From Flavobacteriaceae bacterium (GTDB lineage Bacteria; Bacteroidota; Bacteroidia; Flavobacteriales; Flavobacteriaceae): 64,000 nucleotides of DNA. Below the pieces are notes generated by a model. The model made no database searches. It had not been told where the DNA came from and saw only the letters and a program-made list of their open reading frames with translations. The stretch is from assembly GCA_028284005.1 (NCBI GenBank), contig JANQSO010000014.1, forward strand, positions 1 through 64,000, read 5' to 3'. The translations under genes and the position numbers were made by a program. Positions 8,176 to 18,085 of this stretch are shown here, piece by piece (position 1 is the stretch's first letter; each line of letters starts with the position of its first letter).

Positions 8176-10575
8176 ATGCGCCCTTACGCACTATTGATAC
8201 TGCTATTGTGCAGTACTATATCTATATCACAAAATTGTAGCAATACACTTTCCGGTACGGTAACGGACCTTCACGACGGTTCATTCCTTATTGGAGCAAC
8301 TATTATTGTCGCAGGTACTGAGCAAGCTGTCCAGACAGATTTTGATGGAAAATTCACCATTTCAAATTTATGCAATGACACCTATTCCATACAGGTATCA
8401 CACCCATATTGTTTGACTAAAGGTTTTAAGGTCAAAATATCGGGTAACACCGTCAAAAACTTTAAACTGGAGCATCATTTGGAGGAGCTTAATCAGGTAA
8501 CTGTTGAAGGAAAGGCCTATGGTAACAAATCCAAATCAATACTTGAAAACACTATCTCGAAAGATGAATTGGAACGTTATAGTAGTGGCTCTCTTGGTGA
8601 TGCCCTAAACAGTTTGAGTGGTGTTTCTTCACTAAATACAGGTAACACTGTTATAAAACCATTGATCAATGGCCTTCATAGCAGTCGTGTTGTTATTATA
8701 AATAATGGTGTTCGAATGGAAGACCAGGAATGGGGAGCAGAACATGCCCCTAACGTTGATATAAATTCGGTTGGCAACCTAACTTTAATAAAAGGTGCCA
8801 GCGCATTACAATACAGTGGCGATGCCGTGGGTGGCGTAATTGTTGCCGAAGCTTCAAAAGTTCCGGTAAAAGATAGCCTCTATGGCAAGAGCTTACTTAC
8901 AGCGGCAACTAATGGGCGCGGTTCTTCCTTCACGTCTCAATTGACCAAAAGTTATCAAAGCGGATGGTATGCAACTGTTCAAGGAACATTGAAACGCTTT
9001 GGCGATTTTGAAGCATCGGATTATGTCTTGAGTAATACAGGTATTTTTGAACGCAACGCTTCTTTGCAAGTAGGCCTTAACCGCTTTAACTATGGTATAG
9101 AGGCATATTATTCACTCTTTAAAAATGAAATAGGAATATTAAGAGCTTCCCACTTGGGTGGTGCCGAAGATCAGGTTCGAGCTATAAATAGTGACAGGCC
9201 ATTAATTATCAACGATTTCACATATAAGATCAATGCGCCCAAACAAGATGTAACCCATCATTTGGCAAGAGTAAAAGCTTTCAAAAAATTTGACAGTTTT
9301 GGAAAATTGAGCCTGCAATATGATTTTCAAAGGAACAATAGGTTAGAATTTGATATCAGGCGCGGTGAAGACAGAGATAACGCTTCGTTGGATCTGCAGC
9401 TGGATACACACACCCTTTTGCTGGATTTGGACTCACAGTTGACAGACGTAATACGTCTGAAAACAGGTGTAATGTCAAGATATCAGAATAACTTCGCGGA
9501 CCCAAATACCGGAGTGCGTAGATTGATACCAGATTATGACAAATACGACCTGGGGATATACGCCTTAGCAGATTACCGATTAAATGACCAATGGCTTCTT
9601 GAAGCAGGAGGCCGTTTTGATTATACATATATGGATGTTTTTAAGTTTTATAGAACCTCCTTTTGGGAATCACGTAATTATGATGAACTGTTTCCGGACA
9701 TAGTGGTCGAAGAACTCGATAATCAGATTTTGACCAATCCACAACTGAATTTCTATAACACTTCGGCAACTTTAGGTGCTACGTATTCCTTTAGCGATAA
9801 CTATAAAATGTTTTTCAACTATTCAATGGCTTCGCGTGCACCAAACCCTTCTGAACTTTTCAGTGAAGGTTTGCACCATTCAGCTTCTCGAATAGAACTG
9901 GGTGATTTGCGTTTTAATCCGGAAGTTGGGCATAAGGTTTCATTAACATTTCAGCGTGATAATGATACCTTCAGTTTTTCTGTAAACCCTTATTTCAATA
10001 CAATTTCGGACTTTATCATTATTGAGCCTATAGAGATTCAGCAAACCATAAGAGGTAATTTTCAAGTTTGGGAATACAGACAAACCAACGCGCAATTATT
10101 AGGTATAGATGTGGATGCATCGTATAATTTTGTTAAAAACCTACACTATAACCATCAGTTTTCTTTAGTTAAAGGCTATGACGAAACCAGAGATGAGCCA
10201 TTGATAAATATGCCTCCTGTAAATACGAAGAATGAAATAGTCTATCAAAATCCGGAATTCAATAATATTCGCCTGGCATTACAGAGCGAGTATGTCTTCC
10301 AACAAAATGAATATCCCAATAACAATTTCCAAGTATTCATTCCTGAAACGGAAACAATCGAGATTGTGGATGTAAGCACACCACCCGATGCTTACCATTT
10401 GTTGAATTTTGATTCCAGCATCGATTTTAAAACCAACAAAAAATCAACACTTACCGTAGGATTTGCAATTACTAATTTATTGGATACTTCCTATCGGAAT
10501 TACCTAAACCGTCTGCGCTATTATGCAGATGATCTAGGTAGAAACTTTTTAATAAATCTCAAAATCAATTATTAA
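8176..10575 (+). CDS. TonB-dependent receptor, ZnuD-like
   Basis: A 799-residue outer-membrane receptor. It has a signal peptide (MRPYALLILLLCSTISIS), a CarboxypepD_reg-like beta-sandwich at about residues 25-95 (GATIIVAGTEQAVQTDFDGK), a plug domain with GVRMEDQEWGAEHAP and LIKGASALQYSGDAVGGVI, then a beta-barrel ending in NFLINLKINY. The EWGAEHAP region resembles zinc/metal receptors of the ZnuD type. Neighbouring Cys/His-rich proteins, a lipoprotein and a MerC-like gene also point to metal uptake. The substrate is inferred, not shown. Confidence 0.85.
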   Translation: MRPYALLILLLCSTISISQNCSNTLSGTVTDLHDGSFLIGATIIVAGTEQAVQTDFDGKFTISNLCNDTYSIQVSHPYCLTKGFKVKISGNTVKNFKLEHHLEELNQVTVEGKAYGNKSKSILENTISKDELERYSSGSLGDALNSLSGVSSLNTGNTVIKPLINGLHSSRVVIINNGVRMEDQEWGAEHAPNVDINSVGNLTLIKGASALQYSGDAVGGVIVAEASKVPVKDSLYGKSLLTAATNGRGSSFTSQLTKSYQSGWYATVQGTLKRFGDFEASDYVLSNTGIFERNASLQVGLNRFNYGIEAYYSLFKNEIGILRASHLGGAEDQVRAINSDRPLIINDFTYKINAPKQDVTHHLARVKAFKKFDSFGKLSLQYDFQRNNRLEFDIRRGEDRDNASLDLQLDTHTLLLDLDSQLTDVIRLKTGVMSRYQNNFADPNTGVRRLIPDYDKYDLGIYALADYRLNDQWLLEAGGRFDYTYMDVFKFYRTSFWESRNYDELFPDIVVEELDNQILTNPQLNFYNTSATLGATYSFSDNYKMFFNYSMASRAPNPSELFSEGLHHSASRIELGDLRFNPEVGHKVSLTFQRDNDTFSFSVNPYFNTISDFIIIEPIEIQQTIRGNFQVWEYRQTNAQLLGIDVDASYNFVKNLHYNHQFSLVKGYDETRDEPLINMPPVNTKNEIVYQNPEFNNIRLALQSEYVFQQNEYPNNNFQVFIPETETIEIVDVSTPPDAYHLLNFDSSIDFKTNKKSTLTVGFAITNLLDTSYRNYLNRLRYYADDLGRNFLINLKINY

Positions 10576-10594
10576 TTTTTTAAATCAAAACAAA

Positions 10595-11152
10595 ATGAAA
10601 AAAATGAAATTTTTAAGTGCCATATTACTCGCAACTTTAATATTTACAGCTTGCTCAAATGATGATGACACTCCTGATCCGGTAAACGAAGAAGAAGTGA
10701 TCACTACAATGACAATTACTTTAGAGCCGCAAGGAAGTACAGGAACAACGATTACTTTGCGAACCCGGGATTTAGATGGTGACGGGCCAAATGCACCGGT
10801 AATTGAGGTTTCAGGAAAATTGGCGGCTGGAGTTGTCTATGACGGTAGCATTGTTCTGCTTAACGAAACCGAAAGTCCTGCAGAAAACATTACCGAAGAA
10901 GTGGAAGAGGAAGACGACGAACATCAGTTTTTCTATACTATCGGAGGTGGATTGGATGTAACTACTGCCTATGCAAATTTTGATGGTGATGGTAACCCAT
11001 TAGGAACCAAATTCACTTTGACTGCAGGAGCAGCAAGCTCTGGAACACTAACATTCACTTTACGCCACGAACCTACTAAACCAAATACTGGTCTTGGCGA
11101 TGCAGGTGGTGAAACAGATATAGCCGCCACATTTGATGTTGAAATAGAATAG
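10595..11152 (+). CDS. Acidic lipoprotein associated with the TonB receptor
   Basis: 185 residues with a lipoprotein signal (MKKMKFLSAILLATLIFTAC, lipid attachment at Cys20), an acidic linker (SNDDDTPDPVNEEE), and a beta-rich body with DGDG and NFDGDG segments that may bind divalent ions. It lies 19 bp after the receptor. Lipoproteins of this size next to metal-type TonB receptors are frequent in Flavobacteriia and could act as surface-exposed partners. No enzymatic motif is visible. Confidence 0.7.
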   Translation: MKKMKFLSAILLATLIFTACSNDDDTPDPVNEEEVITTMTITLEPQGSTGTTITLRTRDLDGDGPNAPVIEVSGKLAAGVVYDGSIVLLNETESPAENITEEVEEEDDEHQFFYTIGGGLDVTTAYANFDGDGNPLGTKFTLTAGAASSGTLTFTLRHEPTKPNTGLGDAGGETDIAATFDVEIE

Positions 11153-11233
11153 AGTTAGCCAATACTTTGTTCCTAAATGATACTCTTTGGGATAATTGTC
11201 TTGAAGAGTATCTCTTCTAAGTTTATAATTTAT

Positions 11234-11566
11234 ATGCCCAGATTAAATTGGAAATATATCATCTCATTCTTTTTCCTGATAAGCTTTGTCTTACTCAGGA
11301 TAATGAACTTGCATATTATTTCTCATTTAGACTCCAATATAGATTTCCAGCATTGTGAAAATTGTGTGCTGATAGCTCAGGCTTATCAGACTGTTCCTTT
11401 AAATTTTGGTACATCATCTCCCAATTTTTCTTCTGAAAATAACTTAGATTTTAAAAACAGTCCAAGTACTGTACTTTATACACCTCCCTACAAAAAAGCA
11501 TTTCTTTCAGACTATTTCTTCAACAAGCCTCCTCCTCTTTCACAATGGGATAGACTCTTTTTATAA
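11234..11566 (+). CDS. Second small Cys/His-containing membrane protein
   Basis: 110 residues from the ATG at 11234; an upstream ATG at 11177 is possible but less like a membrane-protein start. It has an N-terminal hydrophobic helix (YIISFFFLISFVLLRIM), then HIISHLDSNIDFQHCENC and a Pro-rich end (NKPPPLSQWDRLFL). The order helix, His/Cys cluster, Pro-Pro tail mirrors the protein encoded at 7807. The two flank the receptor-lipoprotein pair. Function unknown; a metal-related role is inferred from context. Confidence 0.5.
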   Translation: MPRLNWKYIISFFFLISFVLLRIMNLHIISHLDSNIDFQHCENCVLIAQAYQTVPLNFGTSSPNFSSENNLDFKNSPSTVLYTPPYKKAFLSDYFFNKPPPLSQWDRLFL

Positions 11567-11860
11567 TGCTATTTCCAACATAGCTGGCAAATAACACTTT
11601 GTGAAATAGTATTTGTCCTGAAAAATACTATGTCTAATTGTCAAGCCGTAAGAGTAAATCCCGGTTGACCAAGCAAATAATACACAATCAAGACATTAAA
11701 AAGATAGTTGCTTTGAAGTGATTCTTATCCGCTATCTGGACTTCATAGTAAAATATATTTGAAGGTTGAATACTTGTTCTGGGGTCGTAAAGGAGTTTTT
11801 TTAAACTTCTACAGCCCGGATAGATAATCTTATAGAAAAACAAAACTTAATGTACTCAAA
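11567..11860 (+). promoter_or_regulatory. Intergenic region with candidate promoter for the ABC operon
   Basis: This 294-bp stretch has no gene. It holds an inverted repeat (TAGTATTT and AAATACTA, 11607-11630) without a following T-run, and a TATATTTG box at 11754-11761 that fits TAnnTTTG. The box lies about 100 bp before the ABC ATPase start. No -33 TTG is evident. Confidence 0.3.
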
Positions 11861-12577
11861 ATGATAACAACAAATAATTTGACCAAGATGTATGGTGACT
11901 TTACCGCACTGAACAACTTTACCTTAACAATAGGGCAAGGTGCAATTTATTGCCTCCTTGGCGCCAATGGAGCCGGAAAGACCACGACGATCAATCTATT
12001 GCTCAATTTTATCTCCCCAACTTCCGGTACAGCAAGCATCAATGGATTGGATGTAGTAAAAAACCCAATAAAGACCAAAGCCTTTTTAACCTATATACCC
12101 GAGAATTTAATGCTCTATTCCAGCTTGACAGCAGTCGAAAATCTCGATTATTTCTCAGGAATTGCCGGAAAAAAACTGACTGTTTCCAGTCTAAAAGGCT
12201 TTTTAGAAGAGGCAGGATTGCAAACAGATGCTTTTGATAAACGCATTGGAGCATTTTCAAAAGGAATGCGCCAAAAGGTTGGGATTGCCATTGCACTGGC
12301 CAAAGACACCAAAGTCCTGCTACTTGACGAACCCACCTCCGGCCTCGATCCCAAAGCGAGCAACGAATTTGGATTGCTTTTACAAAAATTAAAAGAAAAG
12401 GGTGTAGCTACATTGATGGCCACACATGACCTCTTTCGTGCCAAAGAAGTAGCAACCCATATTGGCATCATGAAAGACGGAACTCTACGGCAACAATTTG
12501 TGGCCAATGACATATCCCTTTCTAAACTGGAAAAGGAGTATCTCAATACAATGGACTATAAAGAATTAGTATTATGA
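11861..12577 (+). CDS. ABC transporter ATP-binding protein, NosF-like
   Basis: 238 residues with all ABC ATPase motifs: Walker A GANGAGKTT at 34-42, signature FSKGMRQK, Walker B LLLDEPTSGLDP and the switch His in ATHD. It energises the two multi-span permeases encoded just downstream and overlaps the first by 4 bp (ATGA). ATPase plus paired DUF3526-type permeases resemble the NosFY/gliding-type exporters. In this position, after a metal-type TonB receptor, a role in envelope metal handling is likely but the substrate is not known. Confidence 0.85.
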   Translation: MITTNNLTKMYGDFTALNNFTLTIGQGAIYCLLGANGAGKTTTINLLLNFISPTSGTASINGLDVVKNPIKTKAFLTYIPENLMLYSSLTAVENLDYFSGIAGKKLTVSSLKGFLEEAGLQTDAFDKRIGAFSKGMRQKVGIAIALAKDTKVLLLDEPTSGLDPKASNEFGLLLQKLKEKGVATLMATHDLFRAKEVATHIGIMKDGTLRQQFVANDISLSKLEKEYLNTMDYKELVL

Positions 12578-13980
12578 CCACAAGAACATTCATTAAGGAA
12601 TCCAAAGAAATGATGCGTGACGGCCGCATACGCATAGCTTTTATTATAGTCATTCTTTTATTAGGCGCTGCAGTGTGGATTAGCATGCGGCAATACCAAA
12701 ATGTGAACGCCCGGTATGAAGCTGCTAAAGCAGCCGAACGTGAGGTTTGGGACAATCAGGGCAAAAAAAATCCACATTCCGCAGCGCATTATGGAACTTA
12801 TGCCTTTAAACCCAAATACCCTCTTTCGTTAGTTGACCAAGGTGTGGATAAATATACGGGTACTTCCATCTTTTTGGAGGCCCATAATCGCAACGAGGCA
12901 CAATTTAGTGCAGCGGCCGACCAAACCGGACTGGCTCGTTTTGGAGATTTGACTCCGGATTTTGTCTTGCTTTTTATGATTCCATTGCTAATCATACTTT
13001 TGGGGTACAATAGTTTTACCAAAGAACGTGAAATGGGCACCTTGACGCTGCTCAAAAGCCAGGGTATTTCCTATTGGAAATGGATCTGGGGAAAATGGAC
13101 AGCACTTTTTTTGCCAATTTTATTGATTACGTCTGTCTTGTTCCTGGTAGCAAGTATCGTACTATCCAACTTACAGGATTTTGGGGTATTTAAATGGGAA
13201 TCATTATTTGCATTGTTTGCAATATATATAGTTTACTATATCATCATTAGCAACTTGGTACTGTTGATTTCTGCCAAGGCCAAAAAATCGGGTATTTCCC
13301 TCGTAATATCACTCTGTGTATGGATCATTGCCTGCTTAGCTGCACCAAAAGTAGCTTCCAACTTTGCCGAGGACCGATATCCCTTCCCCACAAGGCAAGA
13401 ATTTGCAGCCAGTGTCTTGAAGGACAAAAAAGCCGGGCTTGACGGCCATAATCCCTGGAGCAAGGAATCCAAGCTTCTGGAGAAAAAAGTGTTGGAAGAA
13501 TACGGTGTGGACAGTCTGCATCAGCTACCCTTTAACTTTGATGGCTATAGAATGCAAAAAGGTGAAGAACACGAAGCCGAAATCTATTTAAAGCACTACA
13601 ATCATCTCAAGGATCAATATATACAACAGTCCAAAGTATATAGAAATTTGGCGTTTCTCTCCCCCTATCTGCCCACTCGGTTTTTAAGTATGGCAGTTGC
13701 CCAGACCGATTATGCCACACATTGGGATTTTGCAGATGCCGCGGAGGACTATCGAATTGCCACACAAAAGTTTCTAAACAACAATTTTGCTCAAAACTCC
13801 GAATACGGTAATTGGTCCTATCAAGCGGATGCAGCCTTCTATAAACAGTTACCCAATTTTGAATATGATCCGCCGGAACTAAATGTGATTTTGAATCGAA
13901 ATAGTTCAAACCTTATGGTTATGGGGGTTTGGCTATTGGGGTCTTTCGGATTGCTCTTTTTCATTCCTAAAAATTTATAA
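12574..13980 (+). CDS. ABC transporter permease, DUF3526-type, first copy
   Basis: 468 residues with an N-terminal transmembrane helix (IAFIIVILLLGAAVWISM), a long extracytoplasmic loop, a cluster of membrane helices at about 125-260 containing the EREMGTLTLLKSQGISYWKW coupling motif, a second large soluble region, and a C-terminal helix. This matches the ABC-2 permease with DUF3526 layout. It overlaps the ATPase gene by 4 bp and is followed 2 bp later by a paralogous permease, so the transporter is probably a heterodimer. Confidence 0.8.
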   Translation: MTTRTFIKESKEMMRDGRIRIAFIIVILLLGAAVWISMRQYQNVNARYEAAKAAEREVWDNQGKKNPHSAAHYGTYAFKPKYPLSLVDQGVDKYTGTSIFLEAHNRNEAQFSAAADQTGLARFGDLTPDFVLLFMIPLLIILLGYNSFTKEREMGTLTLLKSQGISYWKWIWGKWTALFLPILLITSVLFLVASIVLSNLQDFGVFKWESLFALFAIYIVYYIIISNLVLLISAKAKKSGISLVISLCVWIIACLAAPKVASNFAEDRYPFPTRQEFAASVLKDKKAGLDGHNPWSKESKLLEKKVLEEYGVDSLHQLPFNFDGYRMQKGEEHEAEIYLKHYNHLKDQYIQQSKVYRNLAFLSPYLPTRFLSMAVAQTDYATHWDFADAAEDYRIATQKFLNNNFAQNSEYGNWSYQADAAFYKQLPNFEYDPPELNVILNRNSSNLMVMGVWLLGSFGLLFFIPKNL

Positions 13981-13982
13981 GT

Positions 13983-15413
13983 ATGTTCAGTTACAATTTT
14001 AAATATGAATTAAAGCTGTTGTTCCGAAGTAGGTGGATACAGCTTTTGAGTTTGATATTATTACTTCTCTTTGGTTTTTCGACCTTTAACGGAAAACAAA
14101 AAGTAGAAAAGCGTAAAAGTGTCATAGCAATGGCACACGATGAAGTACGGGAAAACGATACCAAAATGCTAAAACTACTCGACTCTTTACAGCGTGGAAT
14201 GGAAGTAAGCGCCTCTCCCTGGACCCTCCCAACACGCCCAATGGCTGTAGGAAACTATTATCCCAGGGTGGCTGCCATGGAACCTCAACCAATGGCATTT
14301 GTGTCGACGGGCCAGGCAGACCTTTTTACCCATTTTGTGAAACCAACTGCAACAGCTAATGATTTTGCAATGAATTTTACTGAAATGACAAGTCCTGTGC
14401 AATTATTGTTCGGTAGCTTTGACCTGGCATTCGTTATCGTTTATTTATTGCCACTATTGATCATTGCTTTTTCCTACAATGTGCTTTCCGCCGAGAAAGA
14501 AAGCGGGACACTTCGCTTACTAGCTGCACAACCTATTAGTATTCCTAATTGGGTATTGCAAAAACTGGGGTTGCGTTTCTTCTGGATGGCGGTTTTGGTC
14601 ATTGTAGCCTTAACGATTGTATTGCTTATCATGGGCATAGACATCCTGGCGGAAGGGAAACTTTATTTAGTGTTACTTGCCATGGTGTTAGGATATATGC
14701 TTTTTTGGTTTGTCCTTGCCTTTTTGGTTAACCTTTGGATAGGAAGTTCGGCTAAAAATGCAGTGGCCATGCTCGGGCTTTGGGTATTATTTGTACTTAT
14801 GGTTCCTTCTGTATTGAACCAATTGGGAAATACCATTTATCCTATGCCATCTCGTACCCTTATGATCAATGAGATGCGTGAATTGAAAGCGGAAGTCACC
14901 AAAAAACAGGACGAAATCCTTGATAATTATCTACGTGACCATCCGGAGTATGCAATTAACGATACCACCCAGAAACGCTCTTTTTGGCACAGGTACATGG
15001 CATCCCAACACTTGATAAAGCGAGAATTGGAACCCGTTGTTAATACTTACGAGGAACAATTAAAAAAGCAACAACGTTTAGTTGGACGTCTTAAATGGGT
15101 ATCCCCTGCATTAACAATGCAAGAGTCTTTAAACAAGTTAGCTGGCACATCTACGTCAGATTATGAGAGTTTTAGAGCACAAGTAGTAACCTTTGCAGAA
15201 ACCTGGCGCGAACATTTTATGCCTTTTTTATATAACAATCAAGAGTTTTCATCGCAAGATTATTCAAATCTACCCAAGTTTCAATTAACGCAACAGTCAT
15301 TTTCTCCAGCAGTTGCGTTCTGGCCTCTCTTATTAATTTCTTTAGGGTTGTTAAGCCTTGGGTTATTACTATCAAAAAAGGGGCATCAAAAATTCAATTT
15401 AATAAGTTCTTAA
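13983..15413 (+). CDS. ABC transporter permease, DUF3526-type, second copy
   Basis: 476 residues with the same layout as the preceding permease: N-terminal helix (IQLLSLILLLLFGFSTF), soluble loop, membrane block with AEKESGTLRLLAAQPISIPN, then a soluble domain and a final helix. Both permeases keep the E-(R/K)-E-x-G-T-L coupling element, which argues that both contact the ATPase. Same operon; the next gene starts after one untranslated base. Confidence 0.8.
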   Translation: MFSYNFKYELKLLFRSRWIQLLSLILLLLFGFSTFNGKQKVEKRKSVIAMAHDEVRENDTKMLKLLDSLQRGMEVSASPWTLPTRPMAVGNYYPRVAAMEPQPMAFVSTGQADLFTHFVKPTATANDFAMNFTEMTSPVQLLFGSFDLAFVIVYLLPLLIIAFSYNVLSAEKESGTLRLLAAQPISIPNWVLQKLGLRFFWMAVLVIVALTIVLLIMGIDILAEGKLYLVLLAMVLGYMLFWFVLAFLVNLWIGSSAKNAVAMLGLWVLFVLMVPSVLNQLGNTIYPMPSRTLMINEMRELKAEVTKKQDEILDNYLRDHPEYAINDTTQKRSFWHRYMASQHLIKRELEPVVNTYEEQLKKQQRLVGRLKWVSPALTMQESLNKLAGTSTSDYESFRAQVVTFAETWREHFMPFLYNNQEFSSQDYSNLPKFQLTQQSFSPAVAFWPLLLISLGLLSLGLLLSKKGHQKFNLISS

Positions 15414-15414
15414 A

Positions 15415-17625
15415 ATGAAACGAATTATTGGATTACTTTTGATATTGATATCAGGCGCATTATGGAGCCAGAATGATGATACCGGTAATTTTCCTCCTCC
15501 TGACTATCCTGTTGAGATACAGGTAAAGAAAGCCAGTGGAAAAATAACTCTTGACGGCATACCGAATGAACCCAGTTGGGAAGCTGTAGAGGTCATCGAT
15601 GATTTTTTCAGGAGAGAACCCAGGCAAGGAGGTGATATCAAATACAAAACTCAGGTTCGTTTCCTCTACGACGATAAGAATTTGTATGTCGCGGCCCATT
15701 GTATAGATTCATTGGGGTTAAAAGGTATACGAATACAAGACTTGCGAAGAGATTTTAGCTGGGGAGAAAATGATATTTTCGGAATTGCTTTAGACCCTCA
15801 AAGTCTAAAACAATATGCGCAGGGATTTCAAACCACACCATATGGGAATCAGCGTGATTTTCAGAATTTTAATGGAAATACTTTTGATACCGGGTGGAAT
15901 ACCCTTTGGAAAGTCAGGACCCAAAGGACAGAAAATGGATACATGGTCGAAATGGCTATTCCGTTTAAGTCTTTGCGCTATAACCAGCCTGAAAATGGAA
16001 ATACAATTGAATGGGGAATGACACTGGTACGCTATGCCAGGAGAGATATTGAAGTATCAACGTTTCCTGCAATACCTCAATCATTCACGCCCTATAGAAT
16101 GACGTATGCCGCCAAGCTAACCGGTATTGAAGTACCGTCGCCTTCTGAAAATATCAGGGTAGAACCCTATGCCCTATATCAGTATGATGAAAATAAAGAA
16201 GGAACTATTGTAACAGAAAAAAATAGTGATCCAAAAGTTGGATTTGATGCTAAATGGGCCATGAATCCAAGAACAGTTTTGGACCTGACGGTTAATACGG
16301 ACTTTGCCCAGGCAGATGTAGACCGTGCAGTAAATAACTTAGAACGATTCAATATCTTTTTTCCAGAGCGCCGGCAATTTTTTCTTGAAAATTCAGGGAT
16401 CTGGGCTGGTGGGCTTCAACAGTCAATCCGGCCCTTTTTCAGCCGTAGAATCGGACTTCAAGGTGAGTTTAATGCTACTCCTGCCCCTATTGATGTGGGA
16501 GCACGATTCACACAGCGAACCGCCAAAAATGGCCTAGCAGGGCTATATGTAAGACAGCGTGAAACGAACAACTCGGCAGCGGCTAATTTTGGCGTATTTA
16601 GGTATTTAAAGAACTATGGCCGGGAGAATAATATTGGTGTAATGTTAACACATAGATTGGATGAGGCCCATAATGAATTGAATTTGGAAAAAAATAACAA
16701 TACTACCATAACAGTTGATGGCCAAATTCGACCTACCAGTCAATGGGACATACAATACCTATTCTCTACATCTATTGACGAACAAACCGGGAAAACGGGT
16801 TTTGCAGGACGGTTTTTTGTTGGCAACGAAACAAATAAGTACTATTACGGATGGGTGACAGAGTATACGGATGCCGATTATAACCCTGGAATGGGATTTA
16901 TAAGACAAAATAATGTTATACGGCATAATCCCGGAGGATACTATATATGGCGCCCCAAGAAAAAAAACTGGATACGCCGATGGGACCCCGGTATGTTTGT
17001 AAATTATAATCATGATGCAACTGACCCCGGTAGTTTTCAACAAGCAAGTCTATATATTTTTCCGGTTTACACCTGGTTTAAAGACAACAGTTTTGCAGAA
17101 GTTTCTTTAACTCCCACATGGCAAAATATCAATTTTGACTTTGCTCCCCTGGGACTGGAAATCGAACCGAAGGATTACAGTTATATAAGATATTTGTTAC
17201 GTTACAATACGGATCAATCAAAAAAGTTATCAGGATCCGTTCAATACAATTTTGGAAATTTTTACAATGGTAAACGTAATACATTGGTTACCGGACTTCG
17301 TTTCGCTCCATTGCCACATATTGCAGTAACTGCAGACTATGAGTATAACGACATTAAGGGCGTAGGAAGGCCAGAGCAGGATCTTACTACCAATTTGTAC
17401 TCAGCGAGTTTGCGGTTGGCTCTTAATCCCAGAGTACAACTATCTACATTCTATCAATACAATAGTTTTAATGAACAAGGGCGTTGGAATGTACGCTTCA
17501 GTTGGGAATATATGCCACTCTCTTTTGTGTATTTGGTATTTAACGATACACAAACAGATGTGTTCGATCCGGTTCAGAGTACCACACAATTCATAAGCAA
17601 AATCACTTTTTTAAAACAATTTTAA
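15415..17625 (+). CDS. DUF5916 protein with CBM9-like N-terminal domain
   Basis: 736 residues: signal peptide (MKRIIGLLLILISGALWS), a CBM9-like beta-sandwich (GKITLDGIPNEPSWEAVEVI through DDKNLYVAAHC), then a DUF5916 region with Tyr/Asn-rich beta strands like an outer-membrane barrel (INFFFPERRQFFLENSG-type motif near residue 310). Proteins of this family are common in Bacteroidota, exported, and of unknown function. It sits inside the ABC operon, and its stop overlaps the MerC-like start (TAATG). Confidence 0.8.
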   Translation: MKRIIGLLLILISGALWSQNDDTGNFPPPDYPVEIQVKKASGKITLDGIPNEPSWEAVEVIDDFFRREPRQGGDIKYKTQVRFLYDDKNLYVAAHCIDSLGLKGIRIQDLRRDFSWGENDIFGIALDPQSLKQYAQGFQTTPYGNQRDFQNFNGNTFDTGWNTLWKVRTQRTENGYMVEMAIPFKSLRYNQPENGNTIEWGMTLVRYARRDIEVSTFPAIPQSFTPYRMTYAAKLTGIEVPSPSENIRVEPYALYQYDENKEGTIVTEKNSDPKVGFDAKWAMNPRTVLDLTVNTDFAQADVDRAVNNLERFNIFFPERRQFFLENSGIWAGGLQQSIRPFFSRRIGLQGEFNATPAPIDVGARFTQRTAKNGLAGLYVRQRETNNSAAANFGVFRYLKNYGRENNIGVMLTHRLDEAHNELNLEKNNNTTITVDGQIRPTSQWDIQYLFSTSIDEQTGKTGFAGRFFVGNETNKYYYGWVTEYTDADYNPGMGFIRQNNVIRHNPGGYYIWRPKKKNWIRRWDPGMFVNYNHDATDPGSFQQASLYIFPVYTWFKDNSFAEVSLTPTWQNINFDFAPLGLEIEPKDYSYIRYLLRYNTDQSKKLSGSVQYNFGNFYNGKRNTLVTGLRFAPLPHIAVTADYEYNDIKGVGRPEQDLTTNLYSASLRLALNPRVQLSTFYQYNSFNEQGRWNVRFSWEYMPLSFVYLVFNDTQTDVFDPVQSTTQFISKITFLKQF

Positions 17626-18008
17626 TGAAACACAAGTTATTTGATAAAATTGCAATTGTAAGTGCTCTATGCTGTGCCTTACATTGTACATTACTACCTG
17701 TATTATTGGCATTCACTGCGCTCAATAGTTTACAATTTCTGGAAAATCCTTTGGTTGAATGGGGATTTATTACTCTTGGTTTTTTATTTGCCTATGTTTC
17801 GTTGAGACCAAGCCTAAAACGTCATAAAGATCATACGCCTAAGAATATGGCAATAATTGGGCTCATTCTTATTGTTTTAAGTCGATTGGATTTTCTTGAA
17901 AATATGGAAATAGCCATTACATGCCTAGGAAGTATTTTCCTTATAATAGCTCATCTAAAAAACCTTCAAGTCAACAGAAGGTTTTTTAAGCAGCAAACAG
18001 CAGGATGA
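17625..18008 (+). CDS. MerC-like four-helix membrane protein
   Basis: 127 residues, four hydrophobic helices. The first helix carries SALCCALHCTLLPVLLAF, with the paired cysteines plus Cys-His of the MerC domain family. MerC proteins were first described in mercury uptake; in Bacteroidota short MerC-domain proteins often sit near zinc-type TonB receptors and may move divalent metals. Its start overlaps the DUF5916 stop, so it is the last gene of the transcript that begins at 11861. Confidence 0.8.
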   Translation: MKHKLFDKIAIVSALCCALHCTLLPVLLAFTALNSLQFLENPLVEWGFITLGFLFAYVSLRPSLKRHKDHTPKNMAIIGLILIVLSRLDFLENMEIAITCLGSIFLIIAHLKNLQVNRRFFKQQTAG

Positions 18009-18085
18009 CCATAAATAGAAGCCAATAAGAAACAACCTATTACCTAACCAAAAAATTATATGTAAAGTAAAAATTTGAAAAAAAT

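Noticed and set aside
11607..11630. Inverted repeat as terminator of the lipoprotein/small-protein transcript
   Set aside because: The stem is good but no T-run follows on either strand.
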